Below, piece after piece: positions 1-5,393 of a DNA stretch of 5,484 nucleotides. The notes beneath the pieces are model-generated. The model saw nothing but the letters and a program-made list of their open reading frames with translations, did no database searches and was not told the DNA's origin. The stretch lies in assembly GCA_002314565.1 (NCBI GenBank), contig DCGL01000064.1:8379-13862 (forward strand), written 5' to 3'. Position 1 is the first letter of the stretch; every line of letters begins with the position of its first letter. The translations under genes and the position numbers were made by a program. The DNA comes from Clostridiales bacterium UBA1779 (GTDB taxonomy: Bacteria; Bacillota; Clostridia; Oscillospirales; CAG-272).

Positions 1-878
1 GGGGCAAGCTTTACGGACAGTGGCTCTGCGAAGCTGCAACCTTCGTATACGATTTCGACAGATTCGATGCCGCCGATATCCTGCCGATGTTCGCCAAATA
101 CAGAATTACCACATTCTGTGCTCCGCCAACAATGCTTCGTATGCTGATAAGACAGGATATTTCACAGTACGATCTGTCTTCAGTCAAGCACATGACAACT
201 GCGGGTGAGGCACTTAACCCCGAAGTTTACAGAATATTTGAAAAGAACACCGGACTTCAGATTCTCGAAGGCTTCGGTCAGTCAGAGAGCACGATGATAG
301 TCGGAAACCTTATGGGAGCCCCGCACAAAATCGGCTCTATGGGCAAACCCGCACCTATTTACAAGGTTGACATCGTCGACCCCGACGGAAATCCCGTCAA
401 TACCGGTGAAGTCGGTGAAATCGTCGTCGATATCAGAGAGGGAATACCCGCAGGACTTGCCGTTGAATATTACAACGATCCCGAAAAAACAGAAGAAACC
501 TGGCACGACGGATTTTATCACACCGGCGATACAGCCTGGCGTGATGAAGACGGCTATTACTGGTACGTCGGCCGCGTTGATGACGTTATCAAATCCTCCG
601 GTTACCGTATCGGGCCGTTCGAAATTGAAAGCGTCATTATGGAGCTGCCTTACGTTCTTGAATGCGGAGTATCCGCTGCCCCCGATGAGGTCAGAGGTCA
701 GGTTGTAAAGGCAAGCATAGTTCTGACGGAAGGCAAGCAGCCGTCCGAAGAACTGAAAAAGGAGATTCAGGATTACGTCAAGAAGCATACGGCTCCTTAC
801 AAATATCCGAGAATTATCGTATTCAGAGACAGCCTTCCCAAGACTGCAAGCGGAAAAATTCGCCGCAATCAGCTCTGA
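1..878 (+). CDS. AMP-forming acyl-CoA synthetase, C-terminal part (5' end outside window)
   Basis: This is the last 291 residues of an adenylate-forming acyl-CoA synthetase, which activates a carboxylic acid with ATP to an acyl-AMP and then transfers it to CoA in the cytoplasm. The reading frame is open to the left edge (first full codon at position 3), so the ATG at 87 is internal; family members are about 550 residues, so nearly half is missing. Visible family motifs are TAGEAL, GFGQSES (codons from 270), YHTGD, the hinge region YVGRVDDVIKSSGYRIGP, and PKTASGKIRR near the end, whose Lys codon at 855-857 is the catalytic adenylation lysine. The protein stops only three residues after this motif (NQL). 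The sequence resembles the medium-chain/ACSM-like branch, but the acid used cannot be read from this half; acetate, short branched acids and medium-chain acids are all possible. The ferredoxin-dependent oxidoreductase downstream suggests short branched acids (inference). Confidence 0.93.
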   Translation, partial: GKLYGQWLCEAATFVYDFDRFDAADILPMFAKYRITTFCAPPTMLRMLIRQDISQYDLSSVKHMTTAGEALNPEVYRIFEKNTGLQILEGFGQSESTMIVGNLMGAPHKIGSMGKPAPIYKVDIVDPDGNPVNTGEVGEIVVDIREGIPAGLAVEYYNDPEKTEETWHDGFYHTGDTAWRDEDGYYWYVGRVDDVIKSSGYRIGPFEIESVIMELPYVLECGVSAAPDEVRGQVVKASIVLTEGKQPSEELKKEIQDYVKKHTAPYKYPRIIVFRDSLPKTASGKIRRNQL

Positions 879-891
879 TTTCTTCCTTATA

Positions 892-897
892 TATATT
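892..897 (+). promoter_or_regulatory. Possible -10 promoter box before the NTPase leader
   Basis: TATATT matches the sigma-A -10 consensus at five of six positions and sits in an AT-rich run (about 886-901) just after the synthetase stop codon. A start 7-8 bases downstream would begin the transcript near 904-905, just before the structured leader at 912. I see no good -35 box at 16-18 bases spacing, so this is weak. Alternating AT sequence matches -10 boxes easily by chance. Confidence 0.25.
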
Positions 898-911
898 ATA
901 TGGTTACAGAC

Positions 912-990
912 GGTATCCGGGACTGTACTCAGACTGAAGATGACGTGAGAGTATTGTCAGATGATACGTTTGGGACAGTCCGGGAATACC
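912..990 (+). promoter_or_regulatory. Structured 5' leader (three-way-junction-like) before the NTPase gene
   Basis: Seen by hand pairing: a long closing helix joins 912-926 to 975-990 (GGTAT with ATACC, one bulged A at 985, CC with GG, a G-G mismatch, then GGACTGT with ACAGTCC; 14 pairs). Inside it, CTCA at 928-931 pairs with TGAG at 946-949, and 951-957 pairs with 961-967 (seven pairs, two of them G-U, three-base loop). The ribosome binding site GAGGA at 993-997 follows two bases after the closing helix. No T-run follows, so it is not an intrinsic terminator. The arrangement recalls a cis-regulatory RNA, but I cannot match it to a riboswitch class I know. An inverted repeat of other origin is also possible. 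Confidence 0.45.
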
Positions 991-1005
991 ACGAGGAATG
1001 ACGGT

Positions 1006-1668
1006 ATGACATACAAACGACTTACCCTGCTTTGCGGACATTACGGAAGCGGAAAGACGAATATTGCCGTGAATATGGCTTTTGAACTGAAAAAGCAGCA
1101 GGACCGTGTGGCCGTTGCCGACCTTGATATTGTAAATCCTTATTTCAGAACCAAGGACAGCTCGGATGATTTCAGCCATGCGGGAATACGGCTTATCTGC
1201 TCGGATTACGCCAACACGAACCTTGACCTTCCGGCAATGCCCGAAGATTTATATGCTCTGACTGATGACAAAGAGCTTTATACGATTCTCGATATCGGCG
1301 GGGATGACAGAGGGGCTCTGGCTCTCGGAAGAATTGCCGCGGCAATTCTCGAAGAGAACAATTACGAGATGTTTGCCGTCATCAACAAATACAGACCTCT
1401 TACAAGAGACGCCGCGTCAACTGTTGAGGTCCTTCGCGAAATCGAATGGGCCTGCAGAATGAAATTCACGGCGGTAATCAACAACTCGAATCTCGGACGC
1501 GAGACCGATGCACAAACGGTTCTCGACTCACTTGAATACGCAGAGGAAGTTGCAAAACTTATGGGTCTTGAAAAGATTCTTACCTCTGCAGAAGAAAGAC
1601 TCTGCCCTGAGCTTGAAGGCAGAGTTCCGGGACTTTTGGCACTGAAGCTGCAGAAGAAAATTCTGTGA
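1006..1668 (+). CDS. SIMIBI/MinD-like P-loop NTPase of unknown function
   Basis: A 220-residue soluble protein with a nucleotide-binding fold. Walker A is GHYGSGKT at residues 11-18, right after the first beta strand. An acidic segment, DLDIVNPYFR (39-48), looks like the switch/Mg-binding region of MinD/CobQ-type ATPases. A Walker B-like stretch, ILDIGGDD, is at 94-101, and INKYRP (126-131) and VINNSNLG (157-164) end later strands. No membrane segment, signal peptide or metal-binding Cys cluster is seen. I chose the ATG at 1006 because GAGGA at 993-997 is spaced eight bases from it and the strand leading to Walker A starts directly; the in-frame ATG at 961 lies inside the structured leader. 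Related proteins are usually named only as ATP-binding or CobQ/CobB/MinD/ParA domain proteins. The neighbourhood (acyl-CoA synthetase, ferredoxin oxidoreductase) hints at a role with that metabolism or Fe-S enzymes, but this is a guess. Confidence 0.85.
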   Translation: MTYKRLTLLCGHYGSGKTNIAVNMAFELKKQQDRVAVADLDIVNPYFRTKDSSDDFSHAGIRLICSDYANTNLDLPAMPEDLYALTDDKELYTILDIGGDDRGALALGRIAAAILEENNYEMFAVINKYRPLTRDAASTVEVLREIEWACRMKFTAVINNSNLGRETDAQTVLDSLEYAEEVAKLMGLEKILTSAEERLCPELEGRVPGLLALKLQKKIL

Positions 1669-1679
1669 GCTCACTGAAA

Positions 1680-1786
1680 ACAGACAATAAAACCAAGCAA
1701 ATCCGCTATGCAGCAGAAGCCGAAGACGGCCTGAGCAAGCGGAAAAACAGACTGATGCGCGATTTGCGCCCGGTCTGTGGAAAGGG
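1680..1786 (+). promoter_or_regulatory. Structured leader before metY, possible RNA switch
   Basis: The 126-base gap between the NTPase and metY folds by hand into two hairpins. The first, 1703-1742, has CCGCT with AGCGG, TGC with GCA, CAG with CTG and GCCG with CGGC, closed by an AAGA loop (15 pairs with small bulges). The second, 1747-1778, has ACAGAC with GTCTGT and GCGC with GCGC, with a five-base loop, and abuts the metY ribosome binding site at 1779-1786. ACAGAC also occurs at 1680-1685, so either copy could pair with GTCTGT at 1773-1778. GCCC at 1768-1771 could instead pair with GGGC at 1784-1787 and hide the ribosome binding site. The SAM-I riboswitch core is not recognisable. Methionine-responsive control would make sense here but is inference. 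Confidence 0.4.
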
Positions 1787-1794
1787 CCAATGAT

Positions 1795-3075
1795 ATGAAG
1801 AAAAAAATCGAAACCGTATGCGTTCAGGGCGGATATTCCCCGAAGAACGGCGAACCCCGTCAGATCCCGATTGTGCAGAGCACAACCTTCAAATATGACA
1901 CAAGCGAGGATATGGGCAAGCTTTTCGACCTTGAAGCATCCGGATATTTCTATACAAGACTTGCAAACCCGACAAACGATGCCGTTGCGGCAAAAATCTG
2001 TCAGCTCGAAGGCGGAAGCGCCGCTATGCTGACCTCCTCTGGCCAGGCTGCAAACTTCTATGCCGTTTTCAACATTGCAAACTGCGGTGACCACGTGATT
2101 GCAAGCTCCTCGATTTACGGCGGCACTTACAATCTGTTCGCCGTAACTATGAAGAAGATGGGTGTTGATTTCACCTTCGTTTCCCCCGACTGCACCGAAG
2201 AAGAACTGAATGCCGCTTTCAAGGCGAATACAAAGGCCGTTTTCGGTGAAATGATAGCAAATCCGGCTCTGACTGTTCTCGACATTGAGAAATTTGCCAA
2301 GGCTGCACACGCACACGGCGTTCCGCTTATCGTGGATAACACCTTTGCAACTCCCGTAAACTGCCGTCCGATTGAATGGGGCGCAGATATCGTAACCCAT
2401 TCCACGACCAAATATATGGACGGTCACGGCGCAACCGTCGGCGGCTGCATTGTGGACTCCGGCAAATTCGACTGGTTGAAATATGCGGAAAAATTCCCCG
2501 GACTCTGCACACCAGACGACAGCTATCACGGAATTATTTATGCCGAAAAGTTCGGACTCGGCGGGGCCTTCATCACAAAGGCAACCTCACAGCTGATGCG
2601 CGATTTCGGCTCAATTCAGTCACCTCAGAATGCATTTCTGCTCAATCTCGGACTTGAAAGTCTGCACGTCAGAGTAAAGAGACACTGCGAAAACGCCCAG
2701 GCAGTTGCCGAATTCCTGGCACAGAACGACAAGGTAAGCTGGGTTAGATACTGCGGACTTCCCGGTGACAAATATCACGCTCTTGCCGAAAAATATCTGC
2801 CGAACGGTTCGTGCGGCGTCGTAAGCTTCGGCGTAAAGGGCGGACGTAAGGCTGCCGAAAAGTATATGAAGAACTTAAAGGTCTTTGCAATCGAGACTCA
2901 CGTTGCCGACGCAAGATCCTGCTGCCTGCATCCGGCCAGTGCAACGCATCGCCAGATGAATGACGAAGAGCTGATTGCGGCAGGAGTATCACCCGATCTC
3001 GTCCGTATGTCCTGCGGTATTGAAAATGCACAGGACCTCATAGACGATATCGCTCAGGCTCTTGCCTGTGTCTGA
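1795..3075 (+). CDS. metY: O-acetylhomoserine aminocarboxypropyltransferase (sulfhydrylase)
   Basis: A 426-residue PLP enzyme that makes homocysteine and acetate from O-acetylhomoserine and sulfide in the cytoplasm, the direct sulfhydrylation route to methionine. It belongs to the Cys/Met metabolism (gamma family, fold type I) enzymes and has the normal MetY length. The PLP lysine is K206 in STTKYMDGHG. D181 in VDNTFATP is positioned to hold the pyridine nitrogen. YTRLANPTN (53-61) supplies the Tyr and Arg that bind PLP phosphate from the partner subunit. SSGQAA (81-86) is typical of MetY rather than cystathionine gamma-synthase, and R404 in VRMSCGIE is the likely substrate carboxylate ligand. 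I prefer ATG 1795 over the in-frame GTG at 1777: GGAAAGGG at 1779-1786 is spaced eight bases from 1795, and the GTG lies inside the leader hairpin. metA follows after 76 bases and supplies the substrate. A structured leader precedes it. Confidence 0.95.
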   Translation: MKKKIETVCVQGGYSPKNGEPRQIPIVQSTTFKYDTSEDMGKLFDLEASGYFYTRLANPTNDAVAAKICQLEGGSAAMLTSSGQAANFYAVFNIANCGDHVIASSSIYGGTYNLFAVTMKKMGVDFTFVSPDCTEEELNAAFKANTKAVFGEMIANPALTVLDIEKFAKAAHAHGVPLIVDNTFATPVNCRPIEWGADIVTHSTTKYMDGHGATVGGCIVDSGKFDWLKYAEKFPGLCTPDDSYHGIIYAEKFGLGGAFITKATSQLMRDFGSIQSPQNAFLLNLGLESLHVRVKRHCENAQAVAEFLAQNDKVSWVRYCGLPGDKYHALAEKYLPNGSCGVVSFGVKGGRKAAEKYMKNLKVFAIETHVADARSCCLHPASATHRQMNDEELIAAGVSPDLVRMSCGIENAQDLIDDIAQALACV

Positions 3076-3079
3076 TATA

Positions 3080-3141
3080 CCGGAATTAAGTCCGGATTTC
3101 ACAAAACCCGGGTCTGAAACAGCAAAGACCTAACAGAAGGG
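3080..3141 (+). promoter_or_regulatory. Hairpins in the metY-metA spacer
   Basis: Two small hairpins fill this gap. CCGGA at 3080-3084 pairs with TCCGG at 3091-3095 around a six-base loop; only ATTTC follows, so it is a poor terminator. GGTCT at 3111-3115 pairs with AGACC at 3126-3130. CCC at 3107-3109 could pair with GGG at 3139-3141, the centre of the metA ribosome binding site AAGGGA (3137-3142), and so modulate translation. Stems are only five pairs, so the functional reading is weak. Confidence 0.3.
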
Positions 3142-3151
3142 AAGCATAGAA

Positions 3152-4069
3152 ATGCCGATTAAGATACCGAATCAACTGCCGGCTTACAAGACGCTGACCG
3201 ATGAAAACATCTTCGTTATGGACGAATTCCGTGCGAAAACGCAGGATATCCGTCCGCTTCAGATAGCGATTGTAAACCTGATGCCGACCAAAATCGACAC
3301 CGAAACACAGCTGATGAGACTGATAAGCAACACCTCACTTCAGGTGGAAGCCGTGCTTGTCAGAACCAAAACCCACGAATCAAAGCACGTATCAAAAGAG
3401 CATCTTGAAAACTTTTACGTGACCTTTGACGATATAAAGAACCGCAACTTCGACGGTATGATAATCACCGGTGCCCCCGTTGAACAGCTGCCGTTTGAAG
3501 AGGTTGAATACTGGGACGAGCTCTGCGAGATAATGAAGTGGTCAACTCACCACGTTCACAGCACCATGCACATCTGCTGGGGAGCCCAGGCCGCTCTTTA
3601 CTATCATTTCGGAATTCCGAAATATCCGCTGCCCGCAAAAATGTTCGGGGTTTTCCCGCATACGGTTGAACGCAGGTCCTCGATACTTTTTCGCGGATTT
3701 GACGACGTGTTTATGGTTCCTCATTCAAGGCACACCGAAATACGCCGCGAAGACGTTGAAGCTCATCCCGAAATCAAGATTCTTGCTTCTTCGGAGGAAT
3801 CCGGCATTTATGCCATGATGACCGAAAACGGAAGACAGATTTTTCTGACCGGTCATTCCGAATACGACGCGCTGACACTTGACAGAGAATACAGAAGAGA
3901 CAAAAATCTCGGTTTGCCGATTGCCGTTCCGAAGAATTATTTCCCGAATGACGACGATACGAAAGCACCGCTTGTCAGCTGGCGTTCCTGTGCGAACCTC
4001 TTGTTTTCAAACTGGCTCAACTACTTCGTATACCAGACGACGCCTTACGATCTGAGTAAAATTAACTGA
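3152..4069 (+). CDS. metA: Homoserine O-acetyltransferase (MetA family)
   Basis: A 305-residue enzyme that acylates the hydroxyl of L-homoserine using an acyl-CoA, the first committed step to methionine, in the cytoplasm. It starts with the typical MPIKIP and has the usual family length. The catalytic cysteine is C142 in HICWGAQAAL, and GHSEYD gives H235 and E237 of the catalytic site. The family name is often homoserine O-succinyltransferase, but residue 111 here is Glu (in APVEQLPFEEVEYW); published work on the Bacillus cereus enzyme links Glu111 with acetyl-CoA use and Gly111 with succinyl-CoA use. Acetyl-CoA use also fits metY immediately upstream, which needs O-acetylhomoserine. It is not related to the alpha/beta-hydrolase MetX that makes the same product in many bacteria. 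ATG 3152 is preceded by AAGGGA at 3137-3142, nine bases away. Probably cotranscribed with metY. Confidence 0.95.
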   Translation: MPIKIPNQLPAYKTLTDENIFVMDEFRAKTQDIRPLQIAIVNLMPTKIDTETQLMRLISNTSLQVEAVLVRTKTHESKHVSKEHLENFYVTFDDIKNRNFDGMIITGAPVEQLPFEEVEYWDELCEIMKWSTHHVHSTMHICWGAQAALYYHFGIPKYPLPAKMFGVFPHTVERRSSILFRGFDDVFMVPHSRHTEIRREDVEAHPEIKILASSEESGIYAMMTENGRQIFLTGHSEYDALTLDREYRRDKNLGLPIAVPKNYFPNDDDTKAPLVSWRSCANLLFSNWLNYFVYQTTPYDLSKIN

Positions 4070-4078
4070 AATAAAGCC

Positions 4079-4096
4079 CCGCGGTGAATTACGCGG
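4079..4096 (+). other. Small hairpin in the metA-ferredoxin spacer
   Basis: CCGCG at 4079-4083 pairs with CGCGG at 4092-4096 around an eight-base loop, in the 49-base gap after metA. No T-run follows, so it is not a convincing intrinsic terminator. It ends seven bases before the ribosome binding site of the next gene (AAAGGAG, 4104-4110). It may be a transcript-stabilising or processing element, or nothing. Confidence 0.3.
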
Positions 4097-4118
4097 ACTG
4101 TCGAAAGGAGAGTTTTCC

Positions 4119-4331
4119 ATGACAAAGCTCACATTCAGGACAGACAACTGCAAGGGCTGCGGCCTTTGCGTCGATGCCTGCCCGAAAAAGCTTATCAGAA
4201 TATCCCCTGATAAGATCAACAAAAAAGGACATCATCCTGCCGAAATCACAGATCAGGCGGCTTGTGTCGGATGCGCTTCCTGCGCTCTGATGTGCCCCGA
4301 CTGCATAATAAAGGTGGAGGTTGAAAAATAA
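4119..4331 (+). CDS. vorD: 2 x [4Fe-4S] ferredoxin-like delta subunit of 2-oxoacid:ferredoxin oxidoreductase
   Basis: A 70-residue protein with two 4Fe-4S cluster motifs of the bacterial ferredoxin type: C11, C14, C17 and C21-Pro, then C49, C52, C55 and C59-Pro. One further cysteine, C62, follows the second motif. It is the electron-transfer subunit of a four-subunit 2-oxoacid oxidoreductase: electrons from oxidative decarboxylation pass through its clusters to free ferredoxin. The assignment to this complex rests on the alpha subunit gene, which starts on the very next base after its stop codon, and the beta subunit after that. As a stand-alone protein it could only be called a dicluster ferredoxin. 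The ATG at 4119 has a strong ribosome binding site, AAAGGAG at 4104-4110, eight bases upstream. Cytoplasmic, with no signal peptide. Whether the partner substrate is a branched-chain 2-oxoacid or 2-oxoglutarate cannot be told from this subunit. Confidence 0.88.
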   Translation: MTKLTFRTDNCKGCGLCVDACPKKLIRISPDKINKKGHHPAEITDQAACVGCASCALMCPDCIIKVEVEK

Positions 4332-5393
4332 ATGTCAGACAAGGTATTGATGAAAGGCAATGAAGCCATTGCCGAAGCCGCAATTATTGCCGGCTGCCGT
4401 CATTATTTCGGCTACCCCATCACTCCTCAGACCGAGGTTGCCGCTTATATGGCAAAGAAGATGCCGAAAATCGGCGGAGTATTCCTTCAGGCCGAGAGTG
4501 AAATCGCCGCAATCAATATGGTTTACGGCGTTGCCTCTGCAGGATACAGAGTTATGACCTCCTCTTCAAGCCCCGGAATTTCTCTTAAGGGTGAAGGTCT
4601 TTCATATCTTGCAGGTGCCGATCTTCCCGCTCTCGTCGTAAACGTTCAGAGAGGCGGTCCAGGACTCGGCGGAATTCAGCCCTCACAGTCCGACTACTTC
4701 CAGGCAACGAGAGGCGGCGGTCACGGCGATTATCATATGATTGTTTTTGCTCCGGCTTCCGTTCAGGAAATGGCAGACCTGACAAGTCTTGCTTTCGACC
4801 TTGCCGATAAGTATCGTATGCCTGCTATGCTTCTTGCAGACGGCACTATGGGGCAGATGATGGAGCCGGTCGAACTCCCCGAAGAACACTCAAATTCGGT
4901 TGAAAAACCTTGGGCAGTAACCGGCACAAAGTGCGAAAGAAAGCATAATATTATCAACTCCTTGTATCTTGTGCCTGAAGAATTGGAAAAAACCAACTTT
5001 GAAAGATTTGAGAGATATAAGGCTATCGAAGAAAATGAAGTCAGATATGAGAGCTTTATGATGGACGATGCAGAAATTTGCGTTGTTGCCTTCGGCATAG
5101 CTGCAAGAGTGTCAAAAAATGCTGTTGTTGCCGCCAGAAAAGAGGGCATTAAAGCTGGCTTAATCAGACCGATAACTGTCTGGCCTTTCCCGAAAAAGCC
5201 GTTGAAAGAAGCAGCAGACAAAGTCAAAGGCTTTATTTCCGTTGAACTTTCAATGGGTCAGATGATTGAAGATATTAAACTTTCAACAGAATGTAAAAAG
5301 CCCGTTGCACTTTGCAACAGAGCAGGCGGTATGATACCGTCACCCGAGCAAGTGCTTGAAGCAATCAAAAATATGCAGGGAGGTAAGCAATAA
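4332..5393 (+). CDS. vorB: 2-oxoacid:ferredoxin oxidoreductase alpha subunit (VorB-like)
   Basis: A 353-residue alpha subunit of a thiamine-diphosphate-dependent 2-oxoacid:ferredoxin oxidoreductase, which converts a 2-oxoacid plus CoA to acyl-CoA and CO2 while reducing ferredoxin, and can run in reverse. The N-terminal pyrimidine-binding domain shows GYPITPQTE (27-35), QAESEIAAINMVYG (53-66) with the likely diphosphate-cofactor Glu, and RGGPGLGG (107-114). A linker near 180-215 leads to the second domain, with VVAFGIAARV (251-260) and RPITVWPFP (279-287). The length fits VorB/KorA-type subunits, which lack the N-terminal gamma part of fused enzymes. Branched-chain 2-oxoacid specificity (3-methyl-2-oxobutanoate) is the usual family name; 2-oxoglutarate is the main alternative. 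The start directly abuts the ferredoxin stop codon, with GGAGG at 4316-4320 inside that gene, implying coupled translation. GC content falls in the second half of the gene. Confidence 0.92.
   Translation: MSDKVLMKGNEAIAEAAIIAGCRHYFGYPITPQTEVAAYMAKKMPKIGGVFLQAESEIAAINMVYGVASAGYRVMTSSSSPGISLKGEGLSYLAGADLPALVVNVQRGGPGLGGIQPSQSDYFQATRGGGHGDYHMIVFAPASVQEMADLTSLAFDLADKYRMPAMLLADGTMGQMMEPVELPEEHSNSVEKPWAVTGTKCERKHNIINSLYLVPEELEKTNFERFERYKAIEENEVRYESFMMDDAEICVVAFGIAARVSKNAVVAARKEGIKAGLIRPITVWPFPKKPLKEAADKVKGFISVELSMGQMIEDIKLSTECKKPVALCNRAGGMIPSPEQVLEAIKNMQGGKQ

Noticed and set aside
282..788. A 168-codon minus-strand open frame opposite the acyl-CoA synthetase
   Set aside because: It lies wholly within a clear adenylate-forming enzyme and has no recognisable motif.
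934..967. Possible hammerhead ribozyme core: CTGAAGA at 934-940 fits CUGANGA, followed by TGAC (941-944) able to pair with GTCA (956-959)
   Set aside because: The required GAAA does not follow the stem (GATG is found instead), and the flanking helices do not form in the needed arrangement.
961..1005. Upstream ATG at 961 as start of the NTPase
   Set aside because: It lies inside the leader's base-paired region, lacks a good ribosome binding site, and would add 15 residues before a domain that begins naturally at ATG 1006.
1669..1794. SAM-I (S-box) riboswitch or T-box before metY
   Set aside because: Neither the conserved S-box core nor the T-box TGG-containing antiterminator sequence is visible, and there is no terminator hairpin with a T-run.
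1528..2529. A 333-codon open frame on the minus strand opposite the NTPase end and metY
   Set aside because: It is antisense to metY, whose PLP motifs are all intact, resembles no protein family I know, and has an unnatural richness in Cys, Phe and Val. It is a by-product of codon bias in metY.
3080..3100. Rho-independent terminator after metY
   Set aside because: Stem of only five pairs followed by ATTTC rather than a T-run; metA follows closely in the same pathway.
4763..5227. A 154-codon minus-strand open frame opposite vorB
   Set aside because: Antisense to an intact oxidoreductase subunit and rich in Ser and Ala as expected for a mirrored reading; no support as a gene.
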